A DNA stretch of 20,986 nt, taken from contig DLRW01000086.1 of assembly GCA_002501205.1 (NCBI GenBank), positions 1 through 20,986 on the forward strand. Reading direction: 5' to 3'. This DNA comes from Flavobacteriales bacterium UBA7878 (GTDB lineage Bacteria; Bacteroidota; Bacteroidia; Flavobacteriales; Schleiferiaceae). The notes under the pieces were generated by a model. That model saw nothing but the letters and a program-made list of their open reading frames with translations, was not told the origin of the DNA and did no database searches. This document shows, piece by piece, positions 1 to 6,892 of the stretch; position 1 is the first letter of the stretch; every line of letters starts with the position of its first letter. The position numbers and the translations under genes are program-made.

Positions 1-574
1 TCGCGATACCAGTGGTATTATGGTAATTGCTGCTAATGAGCATGCCATGGCGCATTTGGCTAATCAGTTTTTCGAAAGAACCACTGAAAGAACTTATTGG
101 GCTGTAGTATGGGGAAATGTTGAGGAAGACTCTGGCACCATCATCGGCAATATCGGCCGCAGCCCGAAGAATCGTAAGATTTATCAGGTCTACCCCGAAG
201 GAGATCAAGGAAAGCATGCGGTTACTCATTATCGAGTACTGGAACGCCTGGGATATGTTACCTTAGTAGAGTGCAAATTGGAAACGGGTAGAACCCACCA
301 AATCCGAGTGCACATGAAGTATATCGGTCATACTCTGTTTAATGACAAAGAATACGGCGGCGACAAAATCTTGAAAGGCACCACCTTTACTAAATACAAA
401 CAGTTTGTAGAAAACTGCTTTGATATTTGCCCCCGTCAGGCATTGCATGCCAAAACCCTCGGCTTTGAACATCCCAAAAGCGGAGAGCGTTTATCTTTTG
501 ATTCGGAGTTACCGGAAGACATGAAATCATTGGTCGATAAATGGCGTAATTACAGTCACTTTAAAGGCCAGTAA
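1..574 (+). CDS. rluD: Ribosomal large-subunit pseudouridine synthase, RluA/RluD family (5' partial)
   Basis: This is the C-terminal 190 residues of an RluA-superfamily pseudouridine synthase; the gene begins before the window. The first full codons (from base 2) read RDTSG, the tail of the family motif HRLDRDTSG. The catalytic aspartate therefore lies immediately upstream, and base 1 (t) fits as the last base of its GAT codon. Further family signatures are GRTHQIRVH in the middle and RQALHAKTLGF near the C-terminus. RluD-type enzymes isomerise uridines in helix 69 of 23S rRNA, whereas RluA/RluC relatives modify other sites; the fragment alone cannot decide which. The RluD assignment is the likeliest because of the RLDRDTSG form. 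It lies 21 bases before the peroxidase gene on the same strand, with no evident terminator. Confidence 0.85.
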   Translation, partial: RDTSGIMVIAANEHAMAHLANQFFERTTERTYWAVVWGNVEEDSGTIIGNIGRSPKNRKIYQVYPEGDQGKHAVTHYRVLERLGYVTLVECKLETGRTHQIRVHMKYIGHTLFNDKEYGGDKILKGTTFTKYKQFVENCFDICPRQALHAKTLGFEHPKSGERLSFDSELPEDMKSLVDKWRNYSHFKGQ

Positions 575-595
575 TTAAACTTAACTTCGTTGAAA

Positions 596-1714
596 ATGAA
601 GAGGATGAATCGCAAATGGACTACATTAGCCTTAATCACAGGAATTGTCCTGATGGTTTCTCAATGTAAAGACGATCCTGATACAAGTGGACCCGTAAGT
701 TATGGTACGCCCTATACCTTAGTAATACCTACTGGATTTCCTCAAGCGAATACTCCGGCCGACAATCCTATGACGGAAGAAGGCATTCGTTTAGGTCGAT
801 TCCTCTTTTACGAAAAAGCCTTATCCGACGATCAAAGTCTCTCCTGTGCATCTTGCCATATTCAGGAACGAGCTTTCACCGACGCTACCCCCACCTCAGT
901 AGGTACCCGTGGTATTTTTGGTCGCCGTAAGGCCATGCCCCTCTTTAATTTAGCCTTCCATGATAATTTCTTCTGGGATGGTCGGGTTGTAACTTTAGAA
1001 GAGCAATCCTTGCACCCGATTCGAGACAGCATAGAGATGGATAATGACCTCGCCACTGTAATTCAACGACTAAGCGCAAACCCCATTTACCCACCGATGT
1101 TTAAAGCCGCATTTGGCAGCACTAAAATCACCGAGGATCGCATTGCCAAATCTATCGCCCAATTTGAGCGTACCCTGATTTCAGCCAATTCAAAATTTGA
1201 TCGGGTTATTCGCATGCAAACCGGTGAGCAGTTTACCGATTTGGAGCAAAGAGGTTATGAGCTCTTCACCTCTGACTTTGACCCTAATGGCGGCTTTGGG
1301 GGTGACTGCTTCCATTGTCATGGCGAAAGAGAAACCCGTTACTTATTTGGTGCCTTTGGCAGGGACTTACAATTTGTGAATAATGGTTTAAAAGCGGTTT
1401 ACACGGATGAAGGTCGGGCCGAAGTTACCGGTGACCCCGCAGATGTTGGTAAATTCAAAGTACCCAGCGTACGTAATGTGGAATTCTCCTTCCCTTATAT
1501 GCATGATGGCAGCATTCCTAATTTGGACAGTCTGATTGGCTTCTACAATTTCGGTGGACACAAGCACGTGAACGTCGATCCGAATATGAAAGCCGCAGGT
1601 ATCGGCAGAAACTGGAGCTTAGGTCAAAAGCAAGCCCTTGCAGCCTTCCTGCGGACTCTTACCGATTATGAGTTTCTTGGGGACACTGCCTTTAGCGATC
1701 CCCATAATCACTAA
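596..1714 (+). CDS. Di-heme cytochrome c peroxidase (MauG/CcpA family), predicted surface lipoprotein
   Basis: A 372-residue c-type cytochrome of the bacterial di-heme peroxidase family, which reduces hydrogen peroxide with electrons from small cytochromes; MauG relatives oxidise other substrates. Two heme-binding motifs are visible, CASCH at about residues 84-88 and CFHCH at about 238-242. The family block PSVRNVEFSFPYMHDG follows at about 290-305. The N-terminus is a lipoprotein signal peptide ending in ...MVSQC, with C24 the predicted lipidated cysteine. The next residues KDD match the K-(D/E)2 surface-export signal known in some Bacteroidota, so an outer-surface location is inferred. An in-frame TTG lies at 590, but ATG at 596 gives the better signal peptide. 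The stop is 5 bases from that of the convergent rsmG. Total length is typical of the family. Confidence 0.88.
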   Translation: MKRMNRKWTTLALITGIVLMVSQCKDDPDTSGPVSYGTPYTLVIPTGFPQANTPADNPMTEEGIRLGRFLFYEKALSDDQSLSCASCHIQERAFTDATPTSVGTRGIFGRRKAMPLFNLAFHDNFFWDGRVVTLEEQSLHPIRDSIEMDNDLATVIQRLSANPIYPPMFKAAFGSTKITEDRIAKSIAQFERTLISANSKFDRVIRMQTGEQFTDLEQRGYELFTSDFDPNGGFGGDCFHCHGERETRYLFGAFGRDLQFVNNGLKAVYTDEGRAEVTGDPADVGKFKVPSVRNVEFSFPYMHDGSIPNLDSLIGFYNFGGHKHVNVDPNMKAAGIGRNWSLGQKQALAAFLRTLTDYEFLGDTAFSDPHNH

Positions 1715-1719
1715 AGAGC

Positions 1720-2340
1720 CTAGGCCTTTAAATAAACCACCTTCTTGGTCTCAAAAAAGTCCTCCTCAAAATGCTTGGCTAAAGGATATTGCTTGGCGCG
1801 AGGGTAATCTGCTAATTCTTCACTGAGATCTCCACCTTTAAGGTAAAGGATACCATTGGACATAGAGCCAGCCTCATTGCCTTTGCGGAGCTTGCCTCGG
1901 GTCCAGGCCATAAAGCGGGGCATTTGAGTTACCGCTCTGGAAATTATAAAGTCGTAAGTACCCTTTACTTTCTCAGCTCTAGCCTGTTCTGCCCTCACAT
2001 TTTTCAGGGCCAGGGCCAGGGCCACCTCATCTACAACTTTGATTTTTTTGGCAATACTATCTACCAAATGAAATTGGGCTTTAGGATACAGAATAGCCAG
2101 GGGAATTCCCGGAAAACCACCACCGGTACCGATATCCAAAACCTGAGCACCTTCTTTGAAGCGACAGATTTTAGCAATCCCTAAAGAGTGCAATACATGC
2201 CTTTCATAAAATTGATCGGTATCCTTGCGAGAGATCACATTAATCTTGGCATTCCAATCATCATAAAGCGCTTGCAGCCGTTCAAACTGCTGATACTGTT
2301 CTTCACTTAAAGCGGGAAAATACTTGCGAATCAATTCCAT
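1720..2340 (-). CDS. rsmG: 16S rRNA (guanine-527-N7)-methyltransferase RsmG (GidB)
   Basis: A 206-residue S-adenosylmethionine-dependent methyltransferase that makes m7G527 in the 530 loop of 16S rRNA; loss in other bacteria gives low-level streptomycin resistance. The SAM-binding motif I reads VLDIGTGGGFPG at about residues 67-78, preceded by the family blocks NVISRKD and ERHVLHSL. The SRAV segment at about 134-137 is also characteristic. I chose ATG at 2340 (MELIRKYF) because it aligns with the usual N-terminus and starts one base after the stop of the upstream glycosyltransferase. An in-frame ATG at 2361 would add seven atypical residues and overlap that gene. Length fits the family (about 205-215). 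It is probably co-transcribed with the glycosyltransferase, an unrelated function. Confidence 0.95.
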   Translation of the reverse strand: MELIRKYFPALSEEQYQQFERLQALYDDWNAKINVISRKDTDQFYERHVLHSLGIAKICRFKEGAQVLDIGTGGGFPGIPLAILYPKAQFHLVDSIAKKIKVVDEVALALALKNVRAEQARAEKVKGTYDFIISRAVTQMPRFMAWTRGKLRKGNEAGSMSNGILYLKGGDLSEELADYPRAKQYPLAKHFEEDFFETKKVVYLKA

Positions 2341-2341
2341 A

Positions 2342-3454
2342 TTACCATTTGCTAGGGGCACCCCAAATCAAGTTGCGAAGGTGCAACAAAGTGGTGGCTA
2401 CTGCCCAAAACATTTCGAAAAAAGGCCAAAGCCAGGCCTGCCTTTTATGTTGGATCAAATCCCGCTGACTCTTTCGTGGATAAGCGGAAAAGAACCATCG
2501 TCCGATAAACACCAAGAGTACCAATCGAATATCCAATTCCCAAAAGGCAATAGGCAGTAATAGTGCGAAGAGTAATTGAAAAAAGCCTTCCAGCCCTAAG
2601 CTAAACCGCACCCCTCTTTCATAGCGCCAAGCGGTAGAATAATGTCGGCCTTTTTGGCGCCACCATTGTTTTAAGTTTAAGGGAGCTGGTGAATAGGTGA
2701 AAGAGCGTTCAGGACCCATGCAAATTACCTTGAGCCCGTCGGCCATCTCACGCAGGGTAAGATCATCATCACCCGAAAGGAGATCCTGGTGCTTATTAAG
2801 TGCTTGCACGGCTTGCATAGAAGATTTGCGATAAGCCAGATTTCTACCTACTCCCATATAAGCCTTTCCCATGGAGGCGTAGGACCAATATCGAAGAGCA
2901 GTATTCACCGTTTCATAGTCACTAAGCCAAGCGGTAAAGCCCTCCCCTTGGAGCGGGCCATAGCCCAAAACAACATCATTCTTTTTAAGCCTTAAGCCGA
3001 TTTCTTTAAGCCATTGTTTACTAGCCGGAGCGCAATCCGCATCACAAAAGGCCAGGGCATCATTCTGCGCAGCGATGATCCCTCTTTGCAAGGCCGCCTT
3101 TTTTCCAGTAGCACCGCCCTCACTGGCATTCACCAGTTTCAGAAAAGGATATTGCTTTTGCGCTTCTTGCACCAAAGCCGCTCCATTATCCGTGCTGTGA
3201 TCATCCACCATTATCACCTCAAAATCCGAGTAGTAGTCCTGTTCGCACCATTCCGATAAGAGACGCTTCAAATTTGGCGCTTCATTATGAAAGCAAATGA
3301 TCAAACTTAAAGATGGTAAATCAGGCTCGAGCGGAATAGCCTCCTTTTGATTGAGGTACTTTCGCAGGCGGTAAAACCTCAAGCCATGCCAAAGCCAAAG
3401 TACCAGGGCAGCAAGCAGCCAAGTGTAGGAAAGCACATTAAGAAGCAATTTCAT
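2342..3454 (-). CDS. Membrane-anchored family 2 glycosyltransferase
   Basis: A 370-residue GT-A fold, GT2-family glycosyltransferase attached to the inner membrane. One N-terminal TM helix (about residues 3-24) precedes the catalytic domain. Motifs in order are the nucleotide-sugar site LSLIICFHNEAPN (about 49-61), VDDHSTDN (about 83-90), the metal-binding FCDADC (about 136-141), GDDDLTLRE (about 228-236) and a processive-type QWWRQ (263-267). Two or three TM helices follow (about 285-320 and 341-360), which may form a translocation path. The substrate is not identifiable; cell-envelope polysaccharide or glycolipid synthesis is plausible. It begins at ATG 3454, divergent from tgt, and runs directly into rsmG. 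A near-consensus -7 box (TTAATTTG on the minus strand, 3462-3469) sits just upstream. Confidence 0.88.
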   Translation of the reverse strand: MKLLLNVLSYTWLLAALVLWLWHGLRFYRLRKYLNQKEAIPLEPDLPSLSLIICFHNEAPNLKRLLSEWCEQDYYSDFEVIMVDDHSTDNGAALVQEAQKQYPFLKLVNASEGGATGKKAALQRGIIAAQNDALAFCDADCAPASKQWLKEIGLRLKKNDVVLGYGPLQGEGFTAWLSDYETVNTALRYWSYASMGKAYMGVGRNLAYRKSSMQAVQALNKHQDLLSGDDDLTLREMADGLKVICMGPERSFTYSPAPLNLKQWWRQKGRHYSTAWRYERGVRFSLGLEGFFQLLFALLLPIAFWELDIRLVLLVFIGRWFFSAYPRKSQRDLIQHKRQAWLWPFFEMFWAVATTLLHLRNLIWGAPSKW

Positions 3455-3527
3455 GACAGAGCAAATTAATGATTTTCAGCAGGTTTCAGAATTCAAATTC
3501 GGCTATCCTCAAGCCTGCTAATTAACG

Positions 3528-3535
3528 TATTTTTG
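3528..3535 (+). promoter_or_regulatory. Candidate -7 promoter element (TATTTTTG) for tgt-lptG
   Basis: TATTTTTG is an exact match to the Bacteroidota -7 consensus TAnnTTTG. It ends only 4 bases before the tgt ATG. Transcription from such boxes normally starts a few bases downstream, so the mRNA would begin at or next to the start codon and be nearly leaderless. I see no TTG at the expected -33 distance, which lowers confidence. Confidence 0.4.
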
Positions 3536-3539
3536 CCGG

Positions 3540-4670
3540 ATGCAATTTCGCTTGGAACATAAGGATCCCGGATCAAAAGCGCGTAGCGGGACCATCCAAA
3601 CCGCGCATGGAGAAATTCAAACTCCCATATTTATGCCAGTGGGAACCGTAGCATCGGTAAAAGCTGTGCATCAAAGAGAATTGGCTGAGGATATTAAGGC
3701 CCAAATCATTTTGGGGAATACCTATCATTTGTATTTACGTCCGGGTACCGATATCCTAAACCGGGCAGGCGGCTTACACCAGTTTATGAACTGGCAAAAA
3801 CCCATCCTTACCGATAGCGGTGGTTACCAGGTGTACAGTCTGGCCAATAATCGCAAGATTACCGAAGAAGGTGTAGCCTTTAAATCCCATATTGATGGAT
3901 CCAAGCATTTCTTCAGCCCGGAGAAATCCATGGAAATCCAAAGACATATTGGGGCCGACATTATCATGGCTTTTGATGAATGCCCACCTTATCCCAGCAG
4001 CTATCAATATGCGCGGGAATCTATGGACATGACCCATCGCTGGCTGCAGCGCTGTGGTGAATGGCTCAAGGAAAATGATCCTCTTTATGGCTTCGAACAA
4101 AGCCTTTTCCCTATTGTACAGGGCAGTACATATAAAGATTTAAGGGTTAAAAGTGCCGAGACCATTGCCGAATTTGGCGCCGACGGAAATGCCATTGGTG
4201 GTCTCTCCGTTGGGGAGCCTGCAGAAGAGATGTATGCCATGAGCGAAATAGTTTGTGATGTATTACCTCAAGATAAGCCTCGCTATTTAATGGGCGTAGG
4301 TACCCCGGCAAACATCCTCGAGAATATTGCTCTGGGCGTGGATATGTTCGATTGTGTGATGCCCACCCGCAATGGTAGGAATGGGATGATCTTTACCAGC
4401 GAGGGCATTATTAATATCAAGAATAAGAAGTGGGAAGACGACTTCGGGCCTTTGGACCCCAATGGCCCCACTTTTGTAGACAGCCAGTACTCCAAAGCTT
4501 ATTTGCGCCATCTCTTTGCCGCCAATGAATATTTAGGTCGACAAATTGCCAGCGTACACAATTTAGGCTTCTATTTATGGTTAACTGGTGAAGCCCGAAA
4601 ACAAATCGAGGCCGGTACCTTTGCCAGCTGGAAAAACATCATGGTCGAAAAACTGCAACGCCGCTTGTGA
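3540..4670 (+). CDS. tgt: tRNA-guanine transglycosylase (queuine tRNA-ribosyltransferase) lacking the zinc-site cysteines
   Basis: A 376-residue TIM-barrel enzyme that exchanges guanine 34 for preQ1 in GUN-anticodon tRNAs, the key step of queuosine synthesis. Visible landmarks are LGNTYHLYLRPG (58-69), the general-acid block TDSGGYQV (D92), FDECPP (145-150), GGLSVGE (220-226), MGVGTP and the nucleophile block DMFDCVMPTRNGR (D271). The canonical zinc site CxCxxC...H is not intact. After GPLDP the sequence is NGPTFVDSQ where other bacteria have the cysteines, and only the histidine (H340, in VHNLGFY) remains. I believe this is usual for Bacteroidota Tgt but could not check. Start ATG 3540 fits the usual N-terminus RLEHKDP. 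Its TGA overlaps the GTG start of the next gene, so the two are translationally coupled. Confidence 0.96.
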   Translation: MQFRLEHKDPGSKARSGTIQTAHGEIQTPIFMPVGTVASVKAVHQRELAEDIKAQIILGNTYHLYLRPGTDILNRAGGLHQFMNWQKPILTDSGGYQVYSLANNRKITEEGVAFKSHIDGSKHFFSPEKSMEIQRHIGADIIMAFDECPPYPSSYQYARESMDMTHRWLQRCGEWLKENDPLYGFEQSLFPIVQGSTYKDLRVKSAETIAEFGADGNAIGGLSVGEPAEEMYAMSEIVCDVLPQDKPRYLMGVGTPANILENIALGVDMFDCVMPTRNGRNGMIFTSEGIINIKNKKWEDDFGPLDPNGPTFVDSQYSKAYLRHLFAANEYLGRQIASVHNLGFYLWLTGEARKQIEAGTFASWKNIMVEKLQRRL

Positions 4671-5755
4671 AGATTTTTAAAATCATAGATCGCTATATCA
4701 TTGGGAAATTCCTGGGCACCTTCTTTTTAACCATTGCCCTGATTTTAGCGATTGCCATTGTATTTGATATTTCCGAAAAGATTGATGACTTCATTACTCG
4801 AGGGGCTAGTACCCGCGAAATCATTATCGACTATTATTTAAACTTTGTGGTGTTCTACGGCAATCTCTTTTCATCGATGATTGTCTTTATTGCCACAATC
4901 TTCTTTACCTCGCGCATGACCTCCAACACGGAGATTGTAGCTATTCTAACCGGTGGGGTAAGTTTTAGGCGAATGATGTTCCCCTACTTTGTATCCGCCA
5001 CCATTATTGCCCTTATCAGTTTCTTTCTCTCTCATTTTGTGATTCCCTATACCAATGTGAGTCGCTTGGAATTTCAGCATTCCTATATCGATAAGAAGGA
5101 AGATGAGCGCTTTAAGAATATCCACCGGCAGATTAAGCCCGGTCACATTATCTACTTCGAGAACTACAATACCAAGCGTTTTTCGGGCTATCATTTTACC
5201 TATGAAATTATCGAGGGAGGCAAATTGGTTTCGAAGCTAAAAGCAGATTTCATCCGACTGGATACCGCCACCAATGAATGGGTGCTCGACAATTACGATT
5301 TGCGAACCATTGATGAAGAGGGCAAAGAGCATTTAGAGCAAGGCCGAAAATTGCGGCGTGAATTCGACTTTGAAGCCATGGACATTGTCCCTAGACTCTA
5401 TACGGTTGAAATGATGAATACACCGGAGCTCAATGAATTTATAGAAGCGGAGCGCATCCGAGGATCCGAAAACATCAATCACTACCTCATCCAAAAATAC
5501 CAGCGAACCTCTTGGCCCTTTGCCACTTATATTCTAGTTCTCATTGGTGTAAGTATCTCATCACGAAAAACACGAGGAGGCCTGGGATTAAATGTAGCCA
5601 TCGGTTTGGTGCTCTGCGTAACCTATATCTTCTTTATGCAGATTTCCACCACTTTTGCGACAGTTGGAAGCATGAGCCCGCTCTTAGCCGTGTGGACCCC
5701 CAACATATTATTTGCAGGGATTGCCGCCTATCTCTATTACATCGCACCCAAGTAA
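4667..5755 (+). CDS. LptF/LptG-family permease (YjgP/YjgQ), lipopolysaccharide export
   Basis: A 362-residue inner-membrane protein of the LptF/LptG family. These form the transmembrane part of the LptBFG ABC transporter that extracts lipopolysaccharide and passes it to the periplasmic bridge. The layout is the family's: three N-terminal TM helices (about residues 13-33, 56-78 and 97-118), a soluble beta-rich periplasmic region (about 130-270, with segments such as IYFENYNTKRFSGYHF), and three C-terminal TM helices (about 280-300, 306-326 and 335-358). The N-terminus IIDRYIIGKFLGTFF is typical. It starts at GTG 4667, overlapping the tgt stop as GTGA. Whether it acts as LptF or LptG cannot be told from sequence. 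The tgt-permease pairing seems common in Bacteroidota, from memory. Confidence 0.92.
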   Translation: MKIFKIIDRYIIGKFLGTFFLTIALILAIAIVFDISEKIDDFITRGASTREIIIDYYLNFVVFYGNLFSSMIVFIATIFFTSRMTSNTEIVAILTGGVSFRRMMFPYFVSATIIALISFFLSHFVIPYTNVSRLEFQHSYIDKKEDERFKNIHRQIKPGHIIYFENYNTKRFSGYHFTYEIIEGGKLVSKLKADFIRLDTATNEWVLDNYDLRTIDEEGKEHLEQGRKLRREFDFEAMDIVPRLYTVEMMNTPELNEFIEAERIRGSENINHYLIQKYQRTSWPFATYILVLIGVSISSRKTRGGLGLNVAIGLVLCVTYIFFMQISTTFATVGSMSPLLAVWTPNILFAGIAAYLYYIAPK

Positions 5756-5832
5756 AAGCCTTAGCCACATGGCTTTAGGAAGCACCACTTTTTCCACAAC
5801 GCTTTTAAATTCGGAGCGGGGATACTAAAGCT

Positions 5833-5862
5833 TTGGCTCAGTCTCTTTTTTCTTCATCTTTG
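5833..5862 (+). promoter_or_regulatory. Candidate Bacteroidota-type promoter for accA (TTG-N19-CATCTTTG)
   Basis: A TTG at 5833-5835 is followed after 19 bases by CATCTTTG (5855-5862), which differs from the TAnnTTTG -7 consensus only in the first base. The predicted start of transcription is near 5867, leaving a leader of about 20 bases that contains the purine-rich GAGGGAG before the ATG. The same spacing and the same C-for-T variant recur upstream of the gene at 8453. Confidence 0.45.
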
Positions 5863-5886
5863 CATCTTCATTAAGAGGGAGTACAT

Positions 5887-6837
5887 ATGGATTATTTGGA
5901 CTTTGAAAAGCCTATAAAAGATATCCTCGATCAAATCGAAAAGGTTCGCGCCTTGGAAAGCGAGTCCGAAGTAGATATGTCTGATAAGATCAAGGAACTC
6001 GAAAAGAAACTCGATAAAAGCCGCAAGGACATTTATAAAAACCTCACTGCCTGGCAGGTAGTTCAATTGTCTCGTCACCCCCAAAGGCCTTATACCATGG
6101 CCTATATTCAAGGGATGACCGAAGGGCAGTTTATTGAACTACACGGCGATCGCAATGTAAAAGACGACAAAGCCATGGTTGGTGGCTGGGGATTACTCGG
6201 TGAAGAGCCGGTAATGTTTATTGGTCAGCAAAAAGGGGTTAACACCAAGATGCGTCAATATCGCAATTTCGGTATGGCCAATCCCGAAGGTTACCGCAAG
6301 GCTTTACGCCTGATGAAAATGGCGGAGAAATTTAACCGCCCGGTAGTAACCTTAATCGATACCCCCGGAGCCTTTCCTGGATTGGAAGCGGAGGAACGTG
6401 GACAAGGAGAAGCGATTGCTCGCAATATCTATGAGATGTCGAAACTTAAGGTGCCCATTATCTGTGTGATTATCGGAGAGGGTGCTTCTGGTGGAGCCTT
6501 AGGTATTGGAGTAGGTGATCAGGTTTTGATGTTGGAAAACACCTGGTATTCGGTGATTTCCCCAGAAAACTGTTCCACCATTCTTTGGCGCTCTTGGGAT
6601 TATAAGGAACAAGCCGCCGAAGCCTTAAAATTGACAGCAAAGGATATGTTAGGCAATAAGCTTATCGATGGGATCATTAAAGAACCTATGGGTGGAGCGC
6701 ACAGCAATCCTGAAGAGATGTTCGGAATTTTGAAAGAAGAATTACTGAGTCACATTTCCAAATTAAAGAATACAGAGCCCGATAAACTCATCGCCAAGCG
6801 TATGGCGAAGTTTGAACGCATGGGCGTTACCAAATAA
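5887..6837 (+). CDS. accA: Acetyl-CoA carboxylase carboxyltransferase subunit alpha
   Basis: A 316-residue alpha subunit of the heterotetrameric carboxyltransferase. With AccD it transfers the carboxyl group from carboxybiotin to acetyl-CoA, giving malonyl-CoA for fatty-acid synthesis. The N-terminal helical region (LDFEKPI...ELEKKLDKSRKDIYKNLTAWQ, about residues 4-57) is typical. So are RHPQRPYT, the crotonase-fold core DTPGAFPGLEAEERGQGEAIARN (split here only by position, about 158-181) and the oxyanion-hole glycines GEGASGGALGIG (about 198-209). Length matches E. coli AccA (319). A purine-rich GAGGGAG lies 7-13 bases before ATG 5887 and supports this start. It appears to be a single-gene unit, with its own promoter-like sequence and a strong terminator after it. 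Confidence 0.97.
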   Translation: MDYLDFEKPIKDILDQIEKVRALESESEVDMSDKIKELEKKLDKSRKDIYKNLTAWQVVQLSRHPQRPYTMAYIQGMTEGQFIELHGDRNVKDDKAMVGGWGLLGEEPVMFIGQQKGVNTKMRQYRNFGMANPEGYRKALRLMKMAEKFNRPVVTLIDTPGAFPGLEAEERGQGEAIARNIYEMSKLKVPIICVIIGEGASGGALGIGVGDQVLMLENTWYSVISPENCSTILWRSWDYKEQAAEALKLTAKDMLGNKLIDGIIKEPMGGAHSNPEEMFGILKEELLSHISKLKNTEPDKLIAKRMAKFERMGVTK

Positions 6838-6838
6838 G

Positions 6839-6871
6839 AAAAAGCCGCTTCTTAATCGAAGCGGCTTTTTT
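6839..6871. terminator. Strong bidirectional intrinsic terminator between accA and the convergent lipoprotein gene
   Basis: A perfect 13-bp stem (AAAAAGCCGCTTC, 6839-6851, pairing with GAAGCGGCTTTTT, 6858-6870) encloses the 6-base loop TTAATC. The stem has an A-run on the left and a T-run on the right, so it can end transcription in both directions. It begins 2 bases after the accA stop and lies 21 bases from the stop of the minus-strand gene at 6893. Confidence 0.92.
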
Positions 6872-6892
6872 GTTTCATATAAAACCGGATTG

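Noticed and set aside
590..595. TTG 590 as the start of the peroxidase
   Set aside because: ATG 596 is two codons downstream and gives a normal lipoprotein signal peptide.
5755..5793. Hairpin (AGCC-ACAT-GGCT with flanking CCT/AGG) just after the permease gene as a terminator
   Set aside because: The stem is short with an internal mismatch, and the T-run lies about 10 bases away, unlike the clear terminators at 6839-6871 and 20495-20527.
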